The notes under the pieces are model-generated. The model saw only the letters and a list, made by a program, of their open reading frames with translations, ran no database searches and was not told the origin of the DNA. Position numbers and translations under genes: made by a program. Positions 19,723 to 28,099 of a DNA stretch of 64,000 bases are shown piece by piece; the first letter of the stretch is position 1, and each line of letters begins with the position of its first letter. The stretch lies in NCBI RefSeq assembly GCF_001011155.1, contig NZ_CP011479.1, forward strand, positions 1,258,501-1,322,500, read 5' to 3'. This DNA comes from Hoeflea sp. IMCC20628. Its GTDB lineage: Bacteria > Pseudomonadota > Alphaproteobacteria > Rhizobiales > Rhizobiaceae.

Positions 19723-20046
19723 GGGCCGCAGGGCGGAAAACCGGCGGTAGAACGGTGGTGCGGATTGTTCATTCTGCATGGGCGAGTGGCCGCTATGCCG
19801 GAATTTGCAGCCCTTCGCTTGATCCGGGTTCTTGGTCGTTTCGGGCGGTGATCTGGCTTTTGTCGCGATGCCCACCAAGGTCCGCAATGGGGGCTTTTCT
19901 GCCGCCTGAATCTCTTCGTGCTCGATCTGAAATTCATGACATCCGATTGTGCGGTTAGCCCGCCGTTGTTCGTGGCATTTTTAACTGCTTTCACAATGTC
20001 ACCAGACGCAGTAAGCATCCTGATCTTTGAACTTTTGGAACATGTC

Positions 20047-20592
20047 ATGGCGCAAAATGCCACTATCTACAAAGTCGAACTTTCAGTCTCCGACATGGAT
20101 CGTCACTATTATGACACCCATAAACTGACCGTTGCCAAACACCCCTCGGAGACGGATGAACGGCTGATGCTGCGTATTTTGGCTTTTGCGCTGAACGCCC
20201 ATGAGCATCTGGAAATGACAAAGGGGCTTTCAACGGATGACGAGCCGGACATTTGGCAGAAAAGCCTGAGCGGCGAACTTGATGTGTCGGTGGCGCTTGG
20301 GCTTCCCAGCGAAAAAGTGGTGCGCCAATCCTGTGGCAAGGCCGGCAAGGTGATCATCTATCCCTACGGCGGCAGGACGGCCGAGATGTGGTGGGACAAG
20401 ATCAAAAGCACTACCGCCCGGTTCGACAATCTTCAGGTGACAAGTTTTTCCGAGAAAGACACCGGTGAACTGGCAAAACTGGCAAGCCGCGCAATGAGCC
20501 TGCAGGTCAATATTCAGGACGGCGAGGTGATGGTGAGTGCTGGTGACAGCATCGTTTACGTTACCCCGCTAAAATGGAAGAGTGCTGCTTAA
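20047..20592 (+). CDS. YaeQ-family protein
   Basis: A 181-residue protein with the family's hallmark blocks: ATIYKVELSVSDMDRHYYD, KHPSETDERLMLRILAFALNA, DEPDIWQKSLSGE, and IIYPYGGRTAEMWWDK. YaeQ has a PD-(D/E)XK nuclease-like fold in structures, and the DEPD and Q-K pair sit at the expected active-site positions, but its cellular role is not settled. The ATG at 20047 starts exactly where relatives do; the open frame extends upstream to 19918 without family similarity. It stands alone after the cco terminator. Confidence 0.9.
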   Translation: MAQNATIYKVELSVSDMDRHYYDTHKLTVAKHPSETDERLMLRILAFALNAHEHLEMTKGLSTDDEPDIWQKSLSGELDVSVALGLPSEKVVRQSCGKAGKVIIYPYGGRTAEMWWDKIKSTTARFDNLQVTSFSEKDTGELAKLASRAMSLQVNIQDGEVMVSAGDSIVYVTPLKWKSAA

Positions 20593-21009
20593 CATCTGCG
20601 CAAAAACGGGTTCAAGTTGCCCGGTGGTGCCCATCATGATCAGATGTGGCTCATCAATGTCAGCACTTAAGAAGCTGCGCTGCAGCGTCGAGAGCTTACG
20701 TGAACGGCAGTTTCGGGCCAAAATTTCCATTTCACCCAATGCCAGAAAAGTCTGCTTTCCGACCGTCGAGTAGGTGCCTTATCTGTCTTCCGGAATCACG
20801 CGGGATGAATTTATGGACGCTTACCGGGTCGATTTGTTCCTTCTCCTTTTGGCTGTTGCGGGAGTCGATTTGATCGCTTTCAAGTTCGGGTAAATTCAAG
20901 CGACCTCACCAGCTGTGCGGGGAACCTGGCTTGACCAGCGCGTCTATCAGACTCAAACTGAAAAGAGGAAACGCAAATGGGGACGGCCTGTTTGTGCAAG
21001 AGGTGACGA
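20593..21009. other. Intergenic stretch without a recognisable gene
   Basis: This 417-base gap between yaeQ and the kinase/ATPase gene contains only short open frames without family motifs or convincing ribosome sites. No strong hairpin followed by a T-run was seen. It presumably holds the yaeQ 3' end and the promoter of the next gene. Confidence 0.5.
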
Positions 21010-22548
21010 ATGCCGGAAGCGATGAATCCAGACCCGACCGATCAGACGGAAGTTGTGGAATTTCTAAGCGATCCGGAAACCTACGGGGTCGAAAAGCCTG
21101 TTGAAATGATCACAACGCATTCGGCTTACGTGTTTCTCGCTGGTGATCTGGCTTTCAAAATCAAGCGGGCGGTCAAATACAACTATCTAGACTTCAGCAC
21201 GCTCGATGCCCGCCGCAATGTCATTGCGCATGAACTCGCCCTGAATGCCCCGGCGGCTCCTGCGATCTATGATCGCGTGGTCACAATTACCCGCGAGGGG
21301 CCGGGCCGGCTCGCTCTGGACGGCAAGGGGATACCGGTGGAGTATGCGCTGCGGATGCACAGGTTTCGCCGCGAGGATGAGCTGACCTGTATCGCCGATG
21401 CGGGAAAGCTGACCGACGATCTTGCCGAAAAGCTGGGCCACGTTATCGCCGGCCTCCACGCCGCAGCCGAGAAACGCCCCTCCGATGGCGCAGTTCTGAT
21501 TGGCGAGATCATCGACGAATTGCGCGAGGCGTTTGCCCGCATGGAACCGGTTCTGGGCCATGACAGGCTGGGGGAATATTTCAGGCGAACGGATCGAACC
21601 TTCGGCGACGTCGCTTCACTTCTGTCGCAACGATCCGCTGAAGGGTACGTGCGCCGGTGTCACAGCGATCTGCATCTGAAAAACCTTGTCATGATCGACG
21701 GGCAGCCGGTGGCCTTTGACGCGCTCGAGTTCGACGAACGGCTCGGGACCTGCGATATTTTTTACGACTTCGCCTTCCTGGTGATGGACCTGCTGCACCG
21801 GGGACTGGCCTTGCAAGCGAACGTCCTGCAGAACAGCTATCTTTGGAAATCGCGAGATTATCCCGGGCTCGCCACTTTGCCGCTATTCTTGAGCATTCGC
21901 GCCGCGATCCGCTCCATGGTTGCGGTGCAAACCATGTCCAGTGCTGTCACCGGCGATATCGCCCGAGACGCACAGACTTACCTTGAGCAGGCCATAGATT
22001 TCCTTACTCCTATAGCGCCACGGCTGGTGGCTGTCGGAGGGCTCTCCGGCTCGGGCAAGACCACGATTGCCGCTCGTATCGCTCCGAACCTGGGGTCTTC
22101 TCCGGGAGCTGTCCACCTGCGCAGCGATCTGGAGCGCAAGGCGATGTTTGGTGTCGATCCGTTGGACCGGCTGCCCGCAAATGCGTATCGGTCCGAAGCC
22201 AACAGGGATGTCTACGCCCGGTTACTGGACGAGGCAGAGCAGGTCTTGTGTGCCGGGCACAGCGTCATCCTCGACGCAACCTTTCTCGCCGAGGCTGATC
22301 GCGGGGCCTTCGGTGAGCTTTCCGTTCGTTTGGGTGTCCCGTTCGACGGCATCTGGTTGAATTCCGATCCTGCCACGCTGGAACGCCGTATTTCCACCCG
22401 CACTGCTGATGCCTCCGATGCGGATGCCGATGTGCTGCATGCGCAACTCAAGCGTGGGACCGGACCTGTGACCTGGACCGAAATCGACGCCAGCGGCGGG
22501 CTGCAGCAGGTCGTTGGATTGGTCGAAGCAGCCTTGTTCAGGGTGTGA
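21010..22548 (+). CDS. Fused aminoglycoside-phosphotransferase-like and P-loop ATPase protein
   Basis: A 512-residue two-domain protein. The first 330 residues resemble APH-type kinases: FKIKRAVKYNYLDFST near the N-terminus, then HSDLHLKNLVMID (catalytic Asp region, about 218-230) and FDALEFDERLGTCDIFYD (metal-binding Asp). The last 170 residues are a gluconate-kinase-like P-loop domain with VGGLSGSGKTTIA (about 343-355), LRSDLERKAMFG and a lid segment. The fusion is common in alphaproteobacteria and is usually annotated as a bifunctional protein; its substrate is unknown and antibiotic resistance should not be assumed. GAGGTG precedes the ATG. Confidence 0.83.
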   Translation: MPEAMNPDPTDQTEVVEFLSDPETYGVEKPVEMITTHSAYVFLAGDLAFKIKRAVKYNYLDFSTLDARRNVIAHELALNAPAAPAIYDRVVTITREGPGRLALDGKGIPVEYALRMHRFRREDELTCIADAGKLTDDLAEKLGHVIAGLHAAAEKRPSDGAVLIGEIIDELREAFARMEPVLGHDRLGEYFRRTDRTFGDVASLLSQRSAEGYVRRCHSDLHLKNLVMIDGQPVAFDALEFDERLGTCDIFYDFAFLVMDLLHRGLALQANVLQNSYLWKSRDYPGLATLPLFLSIRAAIRSMVAVQTMSSAVTGDIARDAQTYLEQAIDFLTPIAPRLVAVGGLSGSGKTTIAARIAPNLGSSPGAVHLRSDLERKAMFGVDPLDRLPANAYRSEANRDVYARLLDEAEQVLCAGHSVILDATFLAEADRGAFGELSVRLGVPFDGIWLNSDPATLERRISTRTADASDADADVLHAQLKRGTGPVTWTEIDASGGLQQVVGLVEAALFRV

Positions 22549-22659
22549 CCGCAAACGTCGCGAATGACTCCACAGCCCCAGCAACTGCCATCAGGACGAA
22601 AGCCGACCTTTGCCGAGCCTTGAAACATCGACATGTTGGGCTCGACCTGCCGTTCTGCC

Positions 22660-23487
22660 TTATTCCACCGCAAATGTCAGCGAAGCCCAATAGCTTTCCC
22701 AGTCGGCGTTGCGCTCAGCGGGCGCCTCGATCATGTGCACACCCGCAGCCAGATAGGTTCCTGAAGCAGGGAGGGTAAAGCTGGCCTGGCCGTTCTCATT
22801 GGTGCGGGCTAGGGTTCGTGCCGCCAGGGTGCCGTCGTTGCCACGCTGGAACAGGGCCACTTGCGTGTCGTCGAGCGGCTGACCTTCCCACAACAAGGTG
22901 AAGCTCATCTTCGCACCCGCCGAAAGCGCTTGCGGGTTTTGGCCTGCGACAAGTTCCAGCCGCATGCCGGTGGCGCGGTCCTGATCACGTGTTGCATCAC
23001 CGACGTTGACGAGCGTCTTGGCGCAGCGTGTGTAGAGTTCACGGACATCGTCGCGCGACAGCCCGCGGGCGTCATGACGGGCGGGTATGGAATTCAATCC
23101 TTCAAGTTCGAGATAGGCGGCAAATTTTTCCCACTCCTTGAAGCGGATACGTTCCCCGACTGACACATAGGTGAAAATGTTGAGCCCCTCGGACTGCGGC
23201 ATCAATGTCAGGGCGGGAAGATCTCCGGTTGTGCCGGTGATGTCGGTTTCGCCAAGGCTGTCGTAATGCTTGAAGGCCGTAAACCGCGACGGGATATAGG
23301 GAAAGGCATCGCCCTTGAAATCCTGCCCGACACGGAGGTCGGCTCGGATTTCGGTTTGCGGCTTGATTGAAAAAACGTGTGGTTCAATCCAGAATTCATG
23401 GGCAGAGACTGGACTAACCGCCAGCATCGCTCCAACTAGTGCCCAAGCAATGTTGCGGGCAGTTTTGCGGCGTGCCGGTTGTCCCAT
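22660..23487 (-). CDS. DUF4198-type secreted protein
   Basis: A 275-residue protein with a clear signal peptide (basic start MGQPARRKTARN, hydrophobic core, cleavage after PVSA) and a mature start HEFWIEPHVF, the hallmark of DUF4198. The second half has an Ig-like layout (SAGAKMSFTLLWEGQPL ... GQASFTLPASGTYLAAGVHMIE). Family members are periplasmic and often accompany cobalt/nickel or other metal transporters. The ATG at 23487 follows TGGAGA. It is divergent from the HupE-type gene with only 24 bases between starts. Confidence 0.82.
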   Translation of the reverse strand: MGQPARRKTARNIAWALVGAMLAVSPVSAHEFWIEPHVFSIKPQTEIRADLRVGQDFKGDAFPYIPSRFTAFKHYDSLGETDITGTTGDLPALTLMPQSEGLNIFTYVSVGERIRFKEWEKFAAYLELEGLNSIPARHDARGLSRDDVRELYTRCAKTLVNVGDATRDQDRATGMRLELVAGQNPQALSAGAKMSFTLLWEGQPLDDTQVALFQRGNDGTLAARTLARTNENGQASFTLPASGTYLAAGVHMIEAPAERNADWESYWASLTFAVE

Positions 23488-23511
23488 GGTGTTTTCTCCA
23501 AAGTGGTTCTG

Positions 23512-24672
23512 ATGATGAATCTGTTCTTCCGTTCGATAAATCAAGTGTTTGCTGCCCTGATTTTTGCCGCGCTGCTTTTGGCAGCATCCTCTGCAAGCTT
23601 GCGCGCCCACGAAATCCGTCCGGCGATTGTCGATCTGCTTTTCCCCTGCGATGGCACGGTGCGGCTTGAGATGTCGCTGATCCTCGAAGCCGCGCTGGCC
23701 GAAATCGGCGCGGAGCATGGCGATACCGACGACAGCCCCAACGCGCAGCGCTACGACGCCTTGCGGCTGCTGGACGAGACCGCATTGGCGTCAGAGTTCG
23801 AGCGCTTCAAGGCCCGGTTTCTCGACGGTGTCAGGCTGACATCGGATGGAACCAACATTCCCCTTGATGTCACCACTGTGGATCTCGATCCGGTCGGCGA
23901 TACCGATTTCGCCCGGCTGAGCCGGTTGACATTGTCGGGGCCCTTGCCGCCAAGTGCCAGCGACGTGGTGTTCTCGTTCGATCCGGCCTTTGGCCCGAGC
24001 GTCATCCGCGTTCCCGACGCTGATGGCGAATACAGCTATTCGGCCTATCTCGCAGATGGCGGACCCAGCGAAGCAATCCCGGTGGAGGGCGGCCTGGTTC
24101 TCAGCGCCGGAGAAGTCTTTGTCGATTATGTCGGCATCGGCTTCACCCACATCGTGCCCAAGGGGCTGGATCACATTCTCTTCGTGGTCGGGCTGTTTTT
24201 GCTGTCGCCGCGGCTCAAGCCGCTGCTGGTGCAGATCACCGCCTTTACCATTGCGCATTCGGTGACATTGGCGATGGCGATGCTGGGGGTGATTTCGCTG
24301 CCTGCCAGCATTGTCGAGCCGCTGATTGCCGCCTCGATCGTCTTCATCGCGGTTGAGAACCTGGCGACCAACCGGCTCAGCCCCTGGCGGCCTTTCGTGG
24401 TGTTCGGCTTCGGGTTGCTGCATGGCCTCGGCTTTGCCGGCGTGCTGACCGAAATCGGCCTGTCGCCGGCGCATTTTGCCAGCGGGTTGATTGCCTTCAA
24501 TGTCGGTGTAGAGGCTGGTCAACTGGCTGTCGTCGCTGGATGCTACGCGTTGTTCGGCGCCTGGTTTTCCGACAAGCCCTGGTACCGGACGCGGGTCACC
24601 ATGCCGATGTCGCTGGCCATCGCGGCCATTGCTGCGTGGTGGTTTGTCGAGCGTCTCGGATGGGTCGGTTGA
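23512..24672 (+). CDS. HupE/UreJ-family membrane protein with periplasmic N-domain
   Basis: A 386-residue protein. A signal-like helix (about 10-28) ends at LRAHEIRPAIVDL; the next 170 residues are polar and probably periplasmic. The C-terminal half is a six-helix HupE/UreJ domain: HIVPKGLDHILFVVGLFLLS, then FTIAHSVTLAMA, VFIAVENL, and GLLHGLGFAGVL, with histidines suited to metal binding. The family is implicated in nickel or cobalt uptake. The start at ATG 23512 (or 23515) is favoured over an upstream TTG at 23479, which would overlap the divergent gene. Metal identity is unknown. Confidence 0.8.
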   Translation: MMNLFFRSINQVFAALIFAALLLAASSASLRAHEIRPAIVDLLFPCDGTVRLEMSLILEAALAEIGAEHGDTDDSPNAQRYDALRLLDETALASEFERFKARFLDGVRLTSDGTNIPLDVTTVDLDPVGDTDFARLSRLTLSGPLPPSASDVVFSFDPAFGPSVIRVPDADGEYSYSAYLADGGPSEAIPVEGGLVLSAGEVFVDYVGIGFTHIVPKGLDHILFVVGLFLLSPRLKPLLVQITAFTIAHSVTLAMAMLGVISLPASIVEPLIAASIVFIAVENLATNRLSPWRPFVVFGFGLLHGLGFAGVLTEIGLSPAHFASGLIAFNVGVEAGQLAVVAGCYALFGAWFSDKPWYRTRVTMPMSLAIAAIAAWWFVERLGWVG

Positions 24673-24782
24673 GGCGTAAAAATAGTTCTCTGATGACGCG
24701 ATTTGGCGCGCGTCTGCGGAAATGTCGCAACTAGTCTGCCGGTGCACAGCGCGTGACGCGCCTCTTGTTCCGGAGACAGCCA

Positions 24783-25889
24783 ATGCCGCCATTTCTGTCG
24801 ATTTCCCGCCGCACCCGGCGCACCCCTTTTACGGACCGTGTCACTGCGGCGGGCGTGTCGGCCTATACGGTCTACAACCGCATGCTGCTGCCGACCGTGT
24901 TCAAGTCGGTTGTCGAGGACTATCACCATCTCAAGACCGCCGTTCAGGTCTGGGATGTGGCCTGCGAACGGCAGGTGGAAATCCGCGGGCCGCAGGCAGC
25001 CGAACTGGTGCAGATGCTGACCCCGCGGGATCTCTCGGAGATGGTGGTCGGGCAATGCCTCTACACGCCGATGGTTGACGAGACCGGCGGCATGCTCAAC
25101 GATCCGGTCACCGTCAAGCTCGAAGAGGATCGCTACTGGGTGTCAATCGCTGACAGCGATCTTCTCTTGTGGGTCAAGGCGCTGGCGGTGGGCTTCCGGC
25201 TGGCTGTCGACGTGATCGAACCCGACGTGTCGCCGCTGGCGATCCAGGGCCCGCGCGCCGATGATCTGGCCGCCCGGGTGTTTGGCGACGAAGTCCGTTC
25301 GATCCGGTTCTTCCGCTACAAGCGCCTGGCCTTCAATGGCGTCGATCTGGTCGTCGCCCGCTCGGGCTATTCCAAACAGGGCGGGTTCGAGATCTATGTC
25401 GAGGGTGGACAGAACGGCGAGCCGCTGTGGGACGCGCTGTTCGAAGCCGGCCGGGATCTCGATGTGCGTGCCGGATGCCCCAACCTGATCGAACGCATCG
25501 AGGCGGGGATGCTGTCTTATGGCAATGACATGACCCGCGCCAACACGCCGCATGAATGCGGGCTCGGCCGCTTCTGCGATACCAGATCAGCCATCGGCTG
25601 CGTCGGACGGGACGCGCTTTTGCGGGTCGCCAGGGAAGGTCCGCTCAAGCAGATCCGCTATCTGGAAATCGAAGGTGACGCGGTGCCTCCGTGCCCGGAG
25701 CCGTGGATGGTGAGTGCCGGTGGAGAGTTGGTTGGCCAGATCACCTCGGCGTCCTGGTCGCCTGACTTCAATACCAATGTGGCGATCTCCATGATCGGCC
25801 GCGATTGCTGGGACGAGGGAACCGTGGTTGACGTCGCCACCCCTGACGGCAACCGCTCGGCGCGGGTGCGTGACAAAAGCTGGTTGTAA
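24783..25889 (+). CDS. dmdA: DMSP demethylase-like aminomethyltransferase
   Basis: A 368-residue GcvT-family protein. It shares DmdA-like blocks: RRTRRTPFTDRV at the N-terminus, AYTVYNRMLLPTVF, VQVWDVACERQVEI, PRADDLAARVFGD, and SGYSKQGGFEIYVEGG, followed by CPNLIERIEAGMLSYGNDMT. DmdA transfers a methyl group from dimethylsulfoniopropionate to tetrahydrofolate, the entry to the demethylation route in marine bacteria. GGAGA lies about 10 bases before the ATG. No dmdBCD genes are adjacent. Close GcvT-like paralogues without DMSP activity exist, so the substrate needs confirmation by clade placement. Confidence 0.72.
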   Translation: MPPFLSISRRTRRTPFTDRVTAAGVSAYTVYNRMLLPTVFKSVVEDYHHLKTAVQVWDVACERQVEIRGPQAAELVQMLTPRDLSEMVVGQCLYTPMVDETGGMLNDPVTVKLEEDRYWVSIADSDLLLWVKALAVGFRLAVDVIEPDVSPLAIQGPRADDLAARVFGDEVRSIRFFRYKRLAFNGVDLVVARSGYSKQGGFEIYVEGGQNGEPLWDALFEAGRDLDVRAGCPNLIERIEAGMLSYGNDMTRANTPHECGLGRFCDTRSAIGCVGRDALLRVAREGPLKQIRYLEIEGDAVPPCPEPWMVSAGGELVGQITSASWSPDFNTNVAISMIGRDCWDEGTVVDVATPDGNRSARVRDKSWL

Positions 25890-25939
25890 TACCGGGTTGC
25901 GTGGAAGGGCTCACTATCAGTGCCGCTTGGTATAACCGC

Positions 25940-25953
25940 TTGATCTTGATCAA
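25940..25953. promoter_or_regulatory. Perfect FNR/FixK box upstream of ccoGHIS
   Basis: TTGAT-CTTG-ATCAA is an exact match to the anaerobox consensus. If it works at the usual -41.5 position, transcription would begin near 25988, which argues for a ccoG start codon at 25995 or later. It implies that the assembly operon is induced in low oxygen together with ccoNOQP. Confidence 0.82.
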
Positions 25954-26003
25954 GGCATCTGCGGTGTGTCTCGCGCATGGTGCAGCCCAAATCAATGGTG
26001 CCC

Positions 26004-27590
26004 ATGATGAACACGCAAACGACCACCGCCGCTTCAGAAGATGCGGATGAAATCGAACGGCTTGATGCCGAATCGGTCAATGCCGCCTGGAAGCGCAAGC
26101 CGCTCTACGAGGCGCGCAAGAAGATATTTCCGAAACGCGCCGAAGGTACTTACCGGCGGTTCAAGTGGCTGGTCATGCTGGTCACCCTCGGTATCTATTA
26201 TGTTACGCCCTGGCTGAGATGGGATCGCGGGCCATTTGCGCCTGATCAGGCGGTGCTGCTCGATGTTGCCAACCGGAGGTTCTATTTCTTTTTCATCGAG
26301 ATCTGGCCGCAGGAGTTCTTCTTCGTCGCCGGGTTGTTGGTGATGGCCGGGTTCGGGCTGTTCCTGATCACCTCGGCCGTCGGCCGGGCCTGGTGCGGCT
26401 ACACCTGTCCGCAGACCGTGTGGGTTGATCTGTTTCTGGTGGTCGAGCGCTGGATCGAGGGCGAGCGCAATCAGCGGATGAAGCTCGAGGCCGCGCCATG
26501 GAGCGCGTCGAAACTGGCCAAGCGGGTGCTCAAGCACGCTGTCTGGATCTTTATCGGAATCGCCACAGGCGGCGCCTGGATTTTCTATTTTGCCGATGCA
26601 CCGACGCTGCTGATGGACTTCCTCACCGGCAATGCCGCGCCGATCGCCTATATCACCGTGGCCGTGCTGACCGCGACGACCTACACTTTTGGCGGTCTGA
26701 TGCGTGAGCAGGTCTGCATCTATATGTGCCCATGGCCACGCATTCAGGCAGCGATGTTGGATGAGAATTCGCTGGTGGTGACCTATAATGACTGGCGCGG
26801 CGAACCGCGCGGACGTCACGCCAAGAAGGCTGCGGCTCAGGGGCTGGTGCAGGGGGATTGCGTCGATTGCAATGCCTGTGTCGCGGTCTGCCCGATGGGT
26901 ATCGACATCCGCGACGGCCAGCAGCTCGAATGCATCACCTGCGCGCTGTGCATTGATGCCTGCGACACGGTCATGGACAAGCTCGACCGGCCGCGCGGGC
27001 TGATTTCCTACGCCACCCTGGCTGATTATGCCGACAACATGGCGCTTGCCCAGGATCCTGTCACGGGCACGCTGGATCCACGGCGCAGCCGCACCGAAGA
27101 TGGCGGCTTTGTCGATGCGGTCAAGCATTTCAACTGGCGCATCGTTTTCCGGCCGCGGTCATTGATGTATATGGGCGTATGGTCGCTGGTCGGCATTGCC
27201 CTGGTGGTCGGGCTGTTGTCGCGCGACCGGCTTGAGGTCAATGTGCTGCATGACCGCAATCCGCAATATGTGCTTGAATCCAATGGCGATATTCGCAATG
27301 GTTATTCGGTGAAGATTCTCAACATGATCCCAGAGCCGCGGGTGATCTTCCTGTCGATCGAGGGACTGCCGGGCGCGACGATGCGGATACCGGGCATCGA
27401 TCAACCCGCCGGGGTGTCTTTTGCAATTCCGGTCGAGCCCGACCGTTTGCGTGAATTGCGGGTTAATGTGCTTCAGCCCAAGGAGTATGTTACCTCCGAT
27501 ACCGCGAAGTTCCGCTTCATCACCGAAGACAGAGCCAGCACTGAACGCGACAGCTATACCGCCAACTTCCATGGGCCGGAGACAAAGTGA
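26004..27590 (+). CDS. ccoG: Cytochrome c oxidase accessory protein CcoG (FixG)
   Basis: A membrane-bound iron-sulfur protein of about 528 residues needed for cbb3 oxidase copper-site maturation. It has several helices, WCGYTCPQTVWVD early, a [4Fe-4S]-type pair CVDCNACVAVCPMGIDIRDG and CITCALCIDAC in the middle, and a C-terminal Ig-like FixG domain. ATGs occur at 25977, 25995, 26004 and 26007; the later ones are preferred because the FNR box at 25940 predicts a transcript start near 25988. The call does not depend on that choice. It overlaps ccoH by four bases. Confidence 0.95.
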   Translation: MMNTQTTTAASEDADEIERLDAESVNAAWKRKPLYEARKKIFPKRAEGTYRRFKWLVMLVTLGIYYVTPWLRWDRGPFAPDQAVLLDVANRRFYFFFIEIWPQEFFFVAGLLVMAGFGLFLITSAVGRAWCGYTCPQTVWVDLFLVVERWIEGERNQRMKLEAAPWSASKLAKRVLKHAVWIFIGIATGGAWIFYFADAPTLLMDFLTGNAAPIAYITVAVLTATTYTFGGLMREQVCIYMCPWPRIQAAMLDENSLVVTYNDWRGEPRGRHAKKAAAQGLVQGDCVDCNACVAVCPMGIDIRDGQQLECITCALCIDACDTVMDKLDRPRGLISYATLADYADNMALAQDPVTGTLDPRRSRTEDGGFVDAVKHFNWRIVFRPRSLMYMGVWSLVGIALVVGLLSRDRLEVNVLHDRNPQYVLESNGDIRNGYSVKILNMIPEPRVIFLSIEGLPGATMRIPGIDQPAGVSFAIPVEPDRLRELRVNVLQPKEYVTSDTAKFRFITEDRASTERDSYTANFHGPETK

Positions 27591-28099
27591 TGCAGATGAT
27601 CCGGGCGATTTTCCAGCCCAAGGAATTTACCGGCAAGCACATGCTTTTCAGCATGGTGGCGTTTTTCGGGGTGATCATCACGGTCAATCTGATCATGGCG
27701 CGGTTCGCGATCACCAGCTGGAGCGGGCTGGTTGTGCCCAATACCTATGTGGCGAGCCAGCAATTCAATGCCAAGGCAGCGGAGTCACGCGCGATTGCTG
27801 CTCTGGGCTACCAGATGAAACTGATCCCGAATGTCGATGGCCTTGAGATAGACTTTATCGATTCAGCCGGAAATCTGGCGCTGGCTGACACCATGGTTGC
27901 GGAACTGCGCCGCCCGGTGGGCGAGCATCATGACCGTCACATGGTTTTGACCCGCGATGCTGACGGGATCTATCGGGGTGCCGGCGAGCTTGCGGAAGGC
28001 GAATGGATCGCCACGGTGACCGCCACGCGCGATGGCCAGACGATCTACAAGCGGGGGCGGCGGTTTCACGTCAAGGCGGATGGAAGCCTGCGGCCATGA
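27587..28099 (+). CDS. ccoH: FixH-family cbb3 assembly protein
   Basis: A 170-residue protein with one N-terminal membrane helix (about 22-45, in KHMLFSMVAFFGVIITVNLI) and a periplasmic beta-rich domain ending in HVKADG. This is the FixH/CcoH layout; the protein assists cbb3 assembly together with CcoG and CcoI. ATGA-type overlaps with both neighbours suggest translational coupling. Confidence 0.93.
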   Translation: MMQMIRAIFQPKEFTGKHMLFSMVAFFGVIITVNLIMARFAITSWSGLVVPNTYVASQQFNAKAAESRAIAALGYQMKLIPNVDGLEIDFIDSAGNLALADTMVAELRRPVGEHHDRHMVLTRDADGIYRGAGELAEGEWIATVTATRDGQTIYKRGRRFHVKADGSLRP

